In this document: positions 12,036-23,876 of the stretch, piece after piece
Numbering within the stretch: the first letter of the stretch is position 1
Layout: every line of letters starts with the position of its first letter
Origin: Saxidomus purpurata
Taxonomy: Eukaryota > Mollusca > Bivalvia > Venerida > Veneridae
Length of the DNA stretch: 64,000 nt
Assembly (NCBI GenBank): GCA_022818135.1
Contig: JAFMSR010000009.1
Location: 30,530,501 to 30,594,500, forward strand
Reading direction: 5' to 3'
Position numbers and translations under genes: made by a program
Notes under the pieces: generated by a model
Told to the model about the DNA's origin: nothing
What the model saw: the letters and a program-made list of their open reading frames with translations, nothing else
Databases searched by the model: none

Positions 12036-12569
12036 GCTTACTGGTAATGGTTAAAGATAAAAGGAAACATTAAAATGGATTATAAATGTTGTTTTAAGCT
12101 TATCTGTTGCTAAGGTTACCATCAGTTCTTGTTTTATATCAAAGCAATTAATTAATTGTAATCTCGGCTGTTGATGATGCCAATGATGTGAAACATACTG
12201 GGAAAATTCCCTTCTAGCCTTTTCAATCAGAAATTTTCCTTCTTTCAGGTCTTCCATATCAGTTGCCTATGTTGGTGTATTCAAATTTTATATAATCAAG
12301 TTTCTGTGAGATGAAAATTGTACATTAATTTGATGGTAAAATGTTAATCACTTTTCTCAGAGTGAAATTTTAATACTCAGGAGGTTTTCTTCATGGCAGA
12401 TGCATGGATGTTCAAAATGCTAACTTAAAATGCTAAAGGAAAACAACATAAACTAAGGAAAAAATACAGCTTTGTTAAGTGTGTTAGATTCAGACTGGGA
12501 AAATATGTCGGCCCAGAATTGCAAAACATTGCACTTATTGACACATTCATCAGAAAAGAAGGAAAATAA

Positions 12570-12640
12570 AAAATGCTGTTTTGTAGAGGACAAATGCCTA
12601 ATCTGGAGGCTTGGGGTTCGAATCCAAGACTGCAAAATAT
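12570..12640 (+). repeat. tRNA-derived fragment (SINE relic)
   Basis: A perfect B box, GGTTCGAATCC (12615-12625), is preceded by TAATCTGGAGGCTTGG, like a tRNA anticodon/variable region. No acceptor stem or complete A box is evident, so it is a relic rather than a functional tRNA. Confidence 0.45.
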
Positions 12641-12957
12641 GACTGCATGGTGCATCTGACAACTCTTGTTTTGGCTGAAGTGATGTCACAGACTATGAAG
12701 TTGGTCATCTTGTGTAGTTCTAAATATATATATAAGTTGCAAAAACTGAGGTCTACAAATAAGCTATTCAATAACAAAACTATATGTTATTATGTAGATG
12801 GGAATGTACAGGTATAAAGGGAGGTAATAAATTGCACAATATAAAAAAGATTAGACATTATTTTAACAGATGTCCAGAGAGAGGGCAGCAAAGGTCTCGG
12901 ATATTATAGTGGACTTCAGACTGTAAATTGACCTCAGAAAGACAGAGACATATCGGC

Positions 12958-13060
12958 TGAATAGTGCAGATCATGATCAGACTGTACTGGTTATCATGAT
13001 TTGACACTGGTTGCATTTGGCAGCAACACTTACCATCAGTAGAGGTTATAGCTTGAATTA
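12958..13060 (+). mobile_element. Partial clam MITE
   Basis: GCTGAATAGTGCAGATCATG followed by ATCAGACTG, then a decayed second arm (ATCATGATTTGACACTGGTT) and a CAGTAGAGGTTATA terminus. Confidence 0.65.
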
Positions 13061-14235
13061 GTATTAATGCTGAGTCAGCAATAGCAATGCGTTATGGACT
13101 GAATATAGTGCCAATAAAATAGCTTCACCTATCCTCAGTAGTCAGTTCATTTTAATGATTTAATTTGAATTTGAACATCTTATAATTTTTGGCCAAAGTT
13201 GGTAACTAATTCCATACTAACTCAGCCATAAGTCACAATGAGTTTCAAGGGCAATTTGGTCGACTTATGGCCAAGTATTTATGGTTACTACTTACTTGTT
13301 TTATTTTCTTCTCTCGAATCTATTATAAAAGAATGTCTGATATGCACAGAATTAGCAGTTCAATTTAAGTAATCAATAAACTGCATAATCCCACTGATGT
13401 ATTTGATGTATTTATTATTATGTGCTTTCATATTTTTAATTAGATTTTCTTCTTGGCTTCATTTCATATACTGAAAAATAAGGCAATTACGTAGGGAGTT
13501 TTTGGTTATAATTTAGATGCTTATAGTCCTGTCAGCACTTTAGGATTAATAGCACACCATGGAGTAGACAATTACAAGAAACCTGCTGTCATAATAATTA
13601 CAGCATAGTATTTAATACTGAACTTATTTTAATTTTATATGAATTTCATTTAGTGTTATAGAGATAGAAGACTCACTGCCAGAGTTTTCTCTTGGGGGTG
13701 GGGGGAAGTGGCGGGGGAGTGACTTTGACTTTGAAGTCAAATATTGATATGTTTGGTCCACAATGTGACCAGGGTTGTCTCAGTCACTGAGTTTGACCAA
13801 GACTGTGTAGTGAACTGCATAGTGAACTAGAAATAGTTATTTTCATAAACAGAAGGATTGGAAAACTGGTAAAAAGTTAGAAGATTTTTATAACATAATT
13901 AACAGATCAGTTGCCAAGCACAGCAGCTATGAGAGTTTATTAGGATGCTTTCTCTATAGACTTTGGTATATATGTGAAGAGATCTGTTTCCCATGCTGAT
14001 TTAGGAGAGTTTTGGTGCTAGCATTATAATTAATGCTTTCCCTTAGGGGATTTCACCACATACTATATCCCCATGAATTTTCTCTAAAATCCCATCTCTT
14101 ATAATTTATTACCAATTTGCTTTAACTTCATCAGTTTTGTTGGAGACACTGTTTGTCTTGAATTATGTAGGAGGTTTTAAGGGGTGGAAGTTTTATAAAT
14201 GTGAAGGTGGGGGGGGGGTTGTTTTGATACTTCAG
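13061..14235. other. Non-coding sequence, no gene seen
   Basis: AT-rich sequence with G-rich runs near 13695-13720 and 14206-14218. No coding or structured element is supported. Confidence 0.45.
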
Positions 14236-14500
14236 ATGACAAAAAGAGAATATCTCTTCAAATGACAGCAAAGAGCCAAAATCACTCAAAATGACTGGAA
14301 AGAAGCCACTGAAAATGACAGAAATGAAACCAGTATCACTTAAGTTGACAGAAGTAAAACCAGTACCACTTAAATTGACTGAAAAGATTACACATGCACA
14401 TGAATGAAAGAAAAGAAACTGCACCACATAGAATAACAGGAAAGAAACTGCCGTTAAGACACCACAAACACTGAAATGACATAAAAAGAAAGTTAAAAAA
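14236..14500. repeat. Degenerate minisatellite, units around AAATGACAGAAATGAAACCA
   Basis: Blocks of the type CACTTAAATTGACAGAAGTAA recur with spacing near 30-36 bp. The 131-codon minus-strand frame (14131-14526) is a read-through of these repeats, with recurring SVNLSGTGF-like strings, and has no family match. Confidence 0.7.
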
Positions 14501-15764
14501 AACCCACCCAATTTGAAAGTATTCAACTTGATGTTTTTACAAAAAACTCAGTTAAAAATTGGTAGTGCCCATCAATATTTTGTGTTAATTCCCTACGACC
14601 TTCAACAAGTCAGTTTTGATTTCAAGTACCTAAAAGACCTTGCCCAGTGCTTATAAAAGTTTCTTGAGCACAATCTCATGCTCAGCACGAAATCATGCTA
14701 TTGCAAGTAATATGAACTAAAGTCAAGTTATATCTTTTTACAAAGTTGGTTTCCATAACAATAATCAGGTCTGTTCTTGAGCTTATGTATCATTATACTA
14801 AACCTGACTTTAAAATAAATATGATTTGACTTGGCGTCATATTACTTGAGCATAATTTTGTGCTGTCCGCATGAGATTGTCTCAAGAAACGTTCATAAGC
14901 ACGGGGCCAGACCCTGCCCAATGATAAATGCTTTCCTGATTTAGCAGGAAAGATATAGTCAGACAATATTAGTCTACAATTTTAATATCATATACCTTAC
15001 TGAAATAATATATACACCTCAAGTAAATTGATGGCAACTATATAATCATTGACCTCTGTAAAAGTATGTGTAGACCTGGAGAATCAAGCATACTTTTGAG
15101 GACTTAGCACCTGACTTCTCTTGACCAATCAGATCAGTGTATGTATGATGGGTATACCATAATAATGAAACGTGTTTTTAGCAAAGTTGGAGGCTCAGTG
15201 ATATGAGAGTTGACTGTCTAGACTAGTTAAGTGCTATGGATGCAAAATGTAAATGATGATGGAACACTATTCCAAGAATACCTCTCATAGGATGCTGACA
15301 GGTTCAAGTGCCAGAATGAATTGCTTGATCAGCTGTGAAATCAAAACCAATTTATTAAAATTTATAGACACAAGTATAGTTCTTTAAGACAGCAAATGTT
15401 TCAGACTTTCATACATGATGAAGTATTACTTGATTCACTGACAAAAAGCCATCAAGACATTAGATTGTTCCAAGTAACTTCTGCATTATGGCTGACAAAG
15501 TCCGACTTTAATATCTGCAATAGATAATGTTTGGTGTAGGAGTCACTTTGTCATGTCACATCAAACTGTCACAATTCCAGTCACACATTCACTGTTTCTG
15601 TGTATATTTCCACATTGACATCTTCTTACTCTTTATAACTTGAGGTAGGAGTTTTATTGTAACCAAACTTGGTACATTGGTATGAGCAGCAAGACTAGAT
15701 GGATATGTATTTGGGGTCACTGGTACTAAGGTGAACATATGGAACATTTTGTTCTCTACTCGCT
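14501..15764. other. Non-coding sequence, no gene seen
   Basis: Includes an inverted similarity between CTTATAAAAGTTTCTTGAGC (about 14650) and a diverged complement near 14880-14905, with GGTCTGGCCC-like text at both ends. This is probably a foldback repeat. No gene is supported. Confidence 0.4.
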
Positions 15765-18350
15765 AGCAATGATAAGGCTGGTCAGAAAATCGATAAACAG
15801 GTAGTAGCGGCCGGACAGTTCGCTCGGTCGAAATTTTTCGAAACAGACCGGAAAACCGCTGATTGTTTCGGCAGCTCAATCAATAAAAATCGATATTTGC
15901 TTGCGTAATATTAGCCCGAGGATATTAAGATGTACTGTGTATTACGCTAAAATAGAAATCTTTAATCTTATTGCATTCATCCCAGCTATCTGTTTGTACT
16001 ATTACATTGTATGTTTAAAAAGCAACTGTTGTAAAATAGAGATTACAGAGAAATGAAGCAACACTGATTTGAATAATAGAGTTATTATAGATTTATCAGT
16101 TTGAGGGGGGAAACGTTTTTTTTTCATGAATATACCCTCGAATTTCATTAACTTTTTGTTAAATCTATGCAATGCACAGAGCTATTCGTGTAATAATTGT
16201 TGACAGGATCATGCGGACAAACTACAGGAGTAATAAGCTATTAATCTTTATATTGTTGAATTAATTTTATTAAATTGAATCACATATTATATCAAAGCAT
16301 CCGCATTTAATGTAATTAAGTGAAGCTTCACAACATAAATCATACACGGCATCACCAACTTGTACCGCAATGACAGTCACACTTTTTCTTCGCACGTGCT
16401 TAAAAGCCATAATTTTTAGTATATGAAAGCGATTGGTAGCTTGATTCTAATATTGAATTGTGAAACAATGAAATAACGAAGTTTTCATTAGGCATATACA
16501 AAATCGATGTCATCGATGCTGTGAAAAAACAAACAACACGATAGACACAATGCATGAACCGCGTCCGCCCCATCTTTGAAAATTTGTTATTTACATAACT
16601 TACAAGGTAGATGTTACTATCGTTTAATTAATTACGGTACTGTTTCCCGTGTGCTACCCCGACGCTTACACGCGCGTAAATTCTACAAGATAGAAATAAA
16701 TGTGCTACAGCAGAAGCTTGAACGACACACTTAAGTGTCGAGGATTATTTTGAAATTATTCACATGAAATCATGACGTTTTACGTTTTTCCCAAAAAATT
16801 ATTTTAAAGTGCGAGTTATTTAAAGGTTACTTTTTGTTAATAAAAGGAATAATTAAGTAAGGTCTTTTTTTCGTTGTCCCTTTCCACGTAGTTAATTGTT
16901 CTCTAAAAGCAAACAGAAATACATTTATTAAACTAACTAAAATACTTTCATTGTTTCTGAGATGGGTGTACAATAAAAAGATATATATAATACACACATT
17001 TAGGGTAATAAATTACCAAGACTAACAAAGACTTTTTATTGCACCCTAATAATCCATATCCGTTCTAGTGTTTTATTGCCCCGGGGTATATTGTAAAACG
17101 TAAGTGGTATTCTTATGACAGATTTTAAGTTTCTTTTAAAATATGTAAGTTTACCGTAATAACATCTTATTTGCATTTTCTTTTTCAATTTCTGATATTT
17201 GATCAAAATACTAAAAGTACATAATTCACAAACATTATTTTTCGACATTACATGTACCTGATTTCGATTTCTGACCGGTCTAAACTTTTTCATTTGTCAA
17301 CCACCTTTAAATTACAAAATGTTTATAGGGGGACCAAAGTAGAAGTAACGACTGTCAAAATACGCACAAATAGCAACAACAAAAAACAACATCGCCACTT
17401 TATGACGGGTGAGATCTATCCGGACGAACGGATTCTGAAAACAAATTCTTTCATATAAAATAAGCGTCACAATTTGAATGTGACATACGTACTTGTGTAT
17501 ATGTGTGTTTGTGTGACATTACAACAGTCCCGTGAAAATGTGTAAAAATTACAATGTATACACAAAATCTTTTTTTCACAGGTGTTACATTTACCTGTTT
17601 ACGTTAAGTTGAAACAAGTGTAAAATTTAGTCATGTTGCTACAATACAGATATAACTTTAACCAAATGCAGTCCTTTTTAATTTACTCATTTAATTTACA
17701 CATGAATAAAGGATACCGAGACTCGTTCAAAGATTGGTACAATCATTATTCACTTTTTTCTCCTCTTCATATAAGTTATGCCATCCTTACGTTTTAAAGC
17801 AACAATACAATACAAAATCATCACGATTTTAATACGATAGTATCGACAACTTCCGTGAAAATTACGGACGCGCCCGATCTATATTACGATTACATTTTTA
17901 ACTGACTGTACTTATAAAAAATATTAAAAAGGTAAGTGAAATCCTTCAAATTTTTTTTATTTTTCACCAATTTATAGTTGATATAATTCCCTTGCCGATA
18001 TCACTGAAGCAAAAACAATCTTATAATTGATGTTCTATGTGTGGGTCAAAGTATTGAGACAAATGACCCAAAAAGCTGACTAAAAGTCTTGCAATCCTTA
18101 ACATTTCATATGGAAAATGCGGTGGTACTTTTTTAATTAAAAAGGTAAGTGAAATACCAAATTAATCTTTTTGAAATTTACATCATTATAAAGGGGAAAA
18201 ATAATATTAATTCGTCTGACCGAAGCAAAACGATTAATTCACGGTTTTTGATTTAATAGGTTAAACCAAATCTCCCTTCTTTTGTTTAAGTGTAAAAGCC
18301 GCGTCTAATCGATTATCGGGAAAACATGAAAGTTCCAAGGGTCACTGTAT
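15765..18350. other. Repeat-poor stretch with many CpGs upstream of the SH3 exon
   Basis: Unlike its surroundings, this stretch shows no minisatellite, MITE or SINE that I recognise and keeps many CpG-containing strings: GCGGCCGG near 15808, CGCGTCCGCC near 16560, ACGCGCGTAA near 16670, GACGCGCCCG near 17868. It contains the 15-nt palindrome ATCGATGTCATCGAT at 16503-16517. It could hold regulatory DNA for a downstream transcript; this rests on composition only. Confidence 0.35.
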
Positions 18351-18495
18351 ATTGGTGTGGGTATCTAGGCATGTTGTTTTTACCAGTGTCTGTCTGTCTG
18401 CCTGCCTGTCTAACAATTCACATAGTAATGAAATTATATATCATGTTTGTATGACAAAAATTCACTGATTGTTACTTGTTAATGTTCCTTTCCAG

Positions 18496-18597
18496 CCTTT
18501 AGAAAAACCACTTCAGAGAGATGTAGGAAACAAAAAAATCAGATTTTCTCAAATAATGCCAACGGTTTCTCAAGAAATAAAAAACAAGCTTTGTAAG
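18496..18597 (+). CDS. Putative linker exon before the SH3 exon
   Basis: A good acceptor (TTCCTTTCCAG, ending 18495) opens a 34-codon segment beginning PLEKPLQRDVGNKKIRF and ending NKLCK before GTTATA at 18598. Length is 102 bp, phase 0 at both ends, so it would splice in frame into the SH3 exon at 19170. LEKPLQ weakly recalls the LKEPLQ linker after PH1 in Kalirin. Against it: the donor is poor, a stronger donor (GTAAGG at 18593) would break frame, and composition is AT-rich. Treat as a guess. Confidence 0.22.
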
Positions 18598-19169
18598 GTT
18601 ATAAAAGTTTCTGTTTGGGTTTTTCCAGGTCATTGCAGGCTAGACATAATGCTTCACTGACATAAATGAAATCCTTTTTTAATGAGCCAATATGCAACAC
18701 CTAGTAAAATTAAGCATGCTATTATGGCAGCTGCAGCACAGGTGATAATTACTCTTTTCAGGATATTAAACAGTTTAGCACATGTAGGTTTGGTTCTTTT
18801 GTATGTTTATTTTTTCAAACAAGATGGGAAGATGAGAAAAGCTTTTAAACGAATGAAATCATTCAGTGTCCCTGTTTTGACCTTAAATTATTTGCCAAGG
18901 ACACTGGGGAAGTAATGTGTCCTTTTTCTTACTGCGATCACTTGCATACAAGTGTGATTTGCAATGAAAATAAATACAACCAAATCCTGCAAACTTTAAT
19001 ATGTGAAGTTTTCTACTTTTCAGAAAGGCAAAATTCCAGATGATACATGTATTTATACTTATACATCTATTACATTTAGCTGTTTCCATGGCAACAGAAG
19101 AAAAATATTAACTAAGATCCTAACTGAAAAAGTGTATAAACAATTATTTTTTTCAAATTATATTTCCAG

Positions 19170-19407
19170 AGTGATGTCACAATTGTTGTCGATGACTTTG
19201 CCGCTAGTAACAACTCTGAGTTGACAGTTCACAGAGGTCAGCAGGTGGAGGTCATAGATCTGTCTCCAGGGCAACCAAACTGGTGCTATGTAAGGACACT
19301 GCAAGGTGATGGTCTGGAGCAAGGTCAAGGTCTTGTCCCAACGGCAACACTGAAGCCTATACCTAGATTATTAGGACCTGGGTCAAGGTCAAGTCTAGAA
19401 TTTGAAG
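19170..19407 (+). CDS. trio: TRIO/Kalirin-like exon: SH3 domain after GEF1
   Basis: TRIO/Kalirin proteins are large Rho-family GEFs that act at the membrane-cytoskeleton interface in axon guidance and synapse shaping; this SH3 follows the first DH-PH module. The acceptor is TATTTCCAG (ends 19169); the exon starts in phase 0 and ends in phase 1 at donor GTAATT. It encodes about 79 residues. The ALYDY-like strand is TIVVDDFAA, followed by NSELTVHRGQQVEV, the SH3 Trp in NWCYVRT and the GLVPTATL end (G-x-VP). It closes with the family-typical GSRSSLEFE, parallel to vertebrate SRSSMEMEG. Compared with vertebrates there is extra Gly/Gln/Leu sequence in the n-Src/distal region and before SRSS. The frame enters as a continuation, so no start codon belongs here unless the 10566 exon is spliced on. 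Confidence 0.92.
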
Positions 19408-19419
19408 GTAATTTGTACA

Positions 19420-20005
19420 TGTGTCTGTCATATCAATCTCACCTACTGCGATCATTTAGTTCAAACCAGCTGAGAACTGAGCTTACCCAATTTGTGACTA
19501 CACAATTTTTGTACGCACATCTTGACAGGCATAATCATAGGATCACCTGCGGCGGTTGGGTGAACGGGCAGTGTCCACTAGCTTCCACAACTAATTCATC
19601 GAAACTTTGTAAAACTTGCTGTGAATGTTTATCGGCATAACATCTCAGCCAAAATCATAACAATCAAAATCTGCCTGGTCACGCCAGAGTTGTTGCCAAA
19701 ATTGGAAAAATTCAGACTTGTCCGGTCTCTAACTGAATTATAGCAGAAAATTGATTTTGGGCAAGTAATGGAATCCTGTTTATATGCACACATTCCTGTC
19801 CGGACTATCATTCTGCATTGAAGGATTTTAAAATAAGTTGGCACAAATATTCAGCACATGAAGATGATATGTCGCATGCAAGACCCAAGATGGAACCTCA
19901 AAGGTCAAGCTCATACTTTAAAGGTCAAGAAATCTTGTATGAAGTCATGGTGTCTACTTTTGGGGCATTCGTCACTTATGTTGGACAGTTCCATGCATAT
20001 TGTAG
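19420..20005. mobile_element. Dispersed-repeat text, probable old non-autonomous element
   Basis: Sequence such as ACTTTGTAAAACTTGCTGTG, TTATCGGCATAACATCTCAG and CCTCAAAGGTCAAGCTCATA resembles widely dispersed molluscan repeats. The assignment rests on memory of such text, and boundaries are uncertain. The open frame continuing from the SH3 exon is intron read-through. Confidence 0.4.
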
Positions 20006-20009
20006 CAAG

Positions 20010-20775
20010 TCCTATCATGTCCTGTTTATCCTGTCATGTCCCCCAGTCGTGTCATGTTGTATCTACTTTCATGTCCCCAGTCTTATCATATCCTGTCTAC
20101 TCATGTCATGTCCCCCAGTCGTGTCATGTTGTATCTACTGTCATGTCCCCAATCTTATCATATCATGTCATGTCCCCCAGTCCTGTCATGTTGTATCTAC
20201 TGTCATGTCCCCAATCTTATCATATCCTGTCTACTCATGTCCTGTCCCCCAGTCGTGTCATGTCGTATCTACTGTCATGTCCCCAATCTTATCATATCCT
20301 GTCTACTTATGTCTTGTCCCCCAGTTGTGACATGTTGTATCTACTGTCATGTCCCCAATCTTATCATATCCTGTCTACTCATGTCCTGTCCCCAAGTCCT
20401 GTCATGTTGTATCTACTGTCATGTCCCCAATCTTATCATATCCTGTCTACTCATGTCCTGTCCCCCTGTCCTGTCATGTTGTATCTACTGTCATGTCCCT
20501 AATCTTATCATATCCTGTCTATTCATGTCCTGTCCCCCAGTCCTGTCATGTTGTATCTACTGTCATGTCCCCAATCTTATCATATCCTGTCTACTCATGT
20601 CATGTCCCCCAATCCTGTTATGTTGTATCTACTGTCATGTCCCCAATCTTATCACATCCTGTCTACTCATGTCATGTCCCCCAGTCCTGTTATGTTGTAT
20701 CTACTGTCATGTCTCCAATCTTATCATATCCTGTCTACTCATGTCATGTCCCTCAGTCCTGTCTATTCCTGTCAA
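20010..20775 (+). repeat. 72-bp tandem array, about 10.5 copies
   Basis: Anchors CATGTTGTATCTACTGTCAT at 20053, 20125, 20187 and 20259 give a 72-bp period with one 62-bp unit. Each unit is a dimer of related halves, GTCATGTCCCCCAGTC... and GTCATGTCCCCAATCT.... The plus strand is nearly pure C/T-rich text with few A and G. Because 72 is a multiple of three and no frame has a stop, frames up to 251 codons appear in several registers. It lies in the intron after the SH3 exon. Confidence 0.95.
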
Positions 20776-20829
20776 GCCCTACCTTTCATAACACAGTATA
20801 GAGTTTCAAGTAAAGGTCATTTTTACTAG

Positions 20830-21100
20830 AGCGAAATTAAGTGAAGTTTGATATTCATGTTTAATGTTACAATGTCTTAAAGTAGATAAAGTAATATAAC
20901 TCTGGTTAGCCTGATTCAAGAGTTATTGCCCCATTTTTGATAGAAAATTCTGCTTTGCTGTTTAATACCTCATGTACCAGTGGTGGTATTTCAATGAAAC
21001 TTGTTCAGATTGAGCCAGATTTTGGAACACTTAATATTATGAAAAAATGCAATGTTATTTTTAGGGGCAGGGGGTGCAGCTTTACAGTATGAATAGAACT
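20830..21100. other. Dispersed-repeat-like sequence, no gene
   Basis: Contains CAAGAGTTATTGCCCCATTT and TATTTCAATGAAACTTGTTC, phrases that also appear in the 8788-10078 element and in 56395-57130. It is probably an old fragment of a related dispersed family. Intronic. Confidence 0.4.
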
Positions 21101-21601
21101 ATGCCAACATTTATGTTAATTTCATGCTACAAATCACTAACTTTTTACTTTTTTTCTTGGAATTCTCTGTTTAGTATGTTCTCAGTCTATCATGGTCGTC
21201 TTATTTCCTGAGATTGTTTTAGTCATTTACAAGAAAGTTTTCTGAGAAGAATGAAGCTGATGTTGTAACTAGAGCAATTTATGCCCTAATTAGGCCTAGT
21301 TTGTATGACCCTCATGCTTGTTTCTTATATAAGTTGTTTAGAATTCGCCACACAGACAATAAATGTCAGCTTTTACCGTAAACAGCTTGTCTAGAGGATT
21401 AATACATCCTGGTATTAGTTGGGATATATTGGCAGCTTCTAGCTCTACCTGGCAATGCTAGTATCGGCTGTAAACTAAGTAAATTTTTAGAGGAATAAAT
21501 TTGGTGAATAGATCAGTAGGTTTGAAATACTTGTATGGCGTTTTTTAAAATGAAAAATTATGCTGCAGGCTCTTCATGTTGATCATAAAAAGAAAAAACT
21601 A

Positions 21602-21865
21602 AAAATAGTTGTTGTTGTTGTAGGAGTTAAACGCTCATACCAGCAGTTATTTGGTCATTTTAACAGGTAGGCAGTTTACCTAACCAACGTTTCCGGGAAG
21701 AACCAGTACTAGACTCCTATCCTCTGTAAGAAACTGCCAATTTTCCCATATAAAGAGACATAGTCTGTAGCAGGGCTTGAACTTATGACCCTCAGTCTAT
21801 GAGAGGTTACACTGATCTCAATTTTTGCTTTTTTTCTCATTAGGACCAGGTTTGAATATTGTGCC
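21602..21865 (-). mobile_element. tRNA-headed SINE-like copy 1
   Basis: On the minus strand the element starts with a worn tRNA-like head (AGGGTCATAAGTTCAAGCCC matches a B box), has a body containing the complement of GGCAGTTTACCTAACCAACG, and ends in an ACAACAACAAC tail. A second copy at 43625-43855 shares head, body and tail. This is the layout of tRNA-derived SINEs known in bivalves. Confidence 0.75.
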
Positions 21866-22384
21866 TGGCAGACTGACCGGATTTAGAACTGAGTTTTTTG
21901 ATTACCTCCCTTTTGTGTTTATAATTTCATAAAACTTTACTGTACTTAAAAAGAAAATTACTGTACAGTTGAATGAAAGTTGTACCTTGTTGCAGCAAAA
22001 GTTGGATGGGCTCTTAGATATTTTTGTTACATTAGATAAATATTGATTTCACAACAACATCTGTTTGTTGCAGATGTAGACATTCATCATTTATATAAGA
22101 GTACTTTCAAGAAAATAGGATGCAGAATCAGAAAGTTATTGTGCATTTAGTCTAAAATGTCTGGAAGGATAAACAGGAAAATGATTTTTGGTCACCAAAA
22201 AGGCAGGCACAAATATTTCAGCACAAACAGTAGTTAAAAAAGACACTGTTGATTGAAAGGTGAGATTACCATCAAGACAGGCAGAATATCTGGCTAAGAC
22301 AAAGTATATCCTCATTCAGAACAACCTGTTACCCTCGTTATCATGTACTTAATGTAATATGTACTTGTACTTTGGGTACTGTTG

Positions 22385-22765
22385 ACCCTGATATTCTAAT
22401 AACTCCGGAGCTGCCTCTAGCTGATTTTACTTCTCTGAACCCTGATATTACAGTTCTAAACCCCACATGTAAATCCTACAGACCATGATATTACAGTTGC
22501 AAACGGCCCTACATGTAAATCCTAGACATGATATTACGTTGCAACGGCCCTAAGAAACCCTGCACAGACTGAGACTGCGATATCCTACATACAAACCTTG
22601 CAGACCCTGATAGTATAGTTGTAAACCCCACATAAATCTGCAAATCATACAGACCATAGTATTTCAGTTGTGAACCCCACATGCAAACTTTGCAAACTCT
22701 GATATTACAATTGTAAACCCCACACAGACCCTGATATTTCAGTCGCAAACCCCACATCTAAATCT
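22385..22765. repeat. 43-bp degenerate minisatellite
   Basis: The GATATT anchor falls at 22444, 22487 and 22530, exactly 43 bp apart, within units of the form CCTGATATTACAGTTGTAAA plus CCCCACATGTAAATC. Flanking units are more diverged. The 82-codon minus-strand frame is a shadow. Confidence 0.85.
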
Positions 22766-23876
22766 TGCAGAGTTGTAAGTGTTGTAAAATTCACTGACAT
22801 GTATTTTCACCCTGTTACTTTCTTCTTCAGAGCTGAATAGTTATGCACATTAAACCCTGATTTTAGACCCTGCTCTAACATATACAGTCTTTGCTGCTCC
22901 AGTTGTAGACCTTGCAAATCAAGTCTGTCATTCGATCATATCCCTCCAGATATGTTTGTCAATTTTCATACCAAAGTAGCTGCAAACAAAGTAATGAAAA
23001 GACCTCATTCTGTGATATTTATCCTTTGCATTAGAGCTTTCTAAAAAGGCTTTCTAAGAATAGAGTACACTTGAAATGTTTTATCTTGACATGTGAGAAC
23101 ATCTTCAAAGTTCAAGCAGCTTCCGTGAAGGAAATGCGATCTCAATCTCAGTAATAGTTTTCAGTCCATTCTGCTTTTAGCTTACTTAACGGCATTGATC
23201 CTTCAGACGTTCTTGTTTCTTGTCGCTGATCGAATGTCAGTATGCAGGTTAATGCAATATTTTCAAGCTTGTTTTCAGAGTACTAAACTAAATCGTGTTA
23301 ATACATTTCACTCTGTTCAGTCGCAGAAAACCAGAAATATAATGCATGAGCAATAGAAATATAAGACAAAATCTTTGGTATTTGGAGGCAATCATCATTT
23401 GCTGTTACCTCATTTGTTTCAAAATGAAGAGGCCATGTAAATATATTGAAACAATTTATTGGAGCAGTTGGGTACATTTTCATTCTTCAAACTGGAATGC
23501 GGCTATCATAATCTTGTATCTGTATAGAAAATATATTTCACAGTTTGATGGAACCATTTTCATTACTAACTGATTACACAGGGTTCTTTCCACAGTCTAT
23601 CCTCGTCTTAAACCACTTCAATATTTCAGACTTTAGATTAAGTATTACATTCACCTGAAATGAAAAAAAAAGATATCAATTATTTTGAGATATGTGCAGT
23701 GTCATTTATTTTGTTACATGCTTCTTGGCACTGGTTGGCTGGTATGTCCACCAGGCATGATATGTGTGAAGGTTACACTAGGTGGATTTAGAAAGCATTT
23801 GATCCACAATAATCTACATTCATATTGAATGCCCATTTTAGGAGATGGCAATGTCATTGCAGTGTATAATAAAGAA
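22766..23876. other. Intron sequence, no gene seen
   Basis: No coding or repeat element is supported. Frames on both strands at 23298-23573 overlap and lack features. Confidence 0.45.

Noticed and set aside
14131..14526. 131-codon minus-strand frame with repeated SVNLSGTGF strings
   Set aside because: It reads through a degenerate minisatellite and has no upstream signals or family match.
15785..15820. ATG-started segment MIRLVRKSIN before a GTAGTA donor, another first-exon look-alike
   Set aside because: It ends in phase 2, incompatible with the phase-0 SH3 exon, and is only 11 codons long.
18682..18915. 77-codon frame with hydrophobic centre just upstream of the SH3 exon
   Set aside because: It ends in a stop without a usable donor in phase, and has no TRIO similarity.
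20036..20791. 251-codon open frame after the SH3 exon
   Set aside because: It reads the 72-bp minisatellite; a unit divisible by three without stops opens several registers at once.
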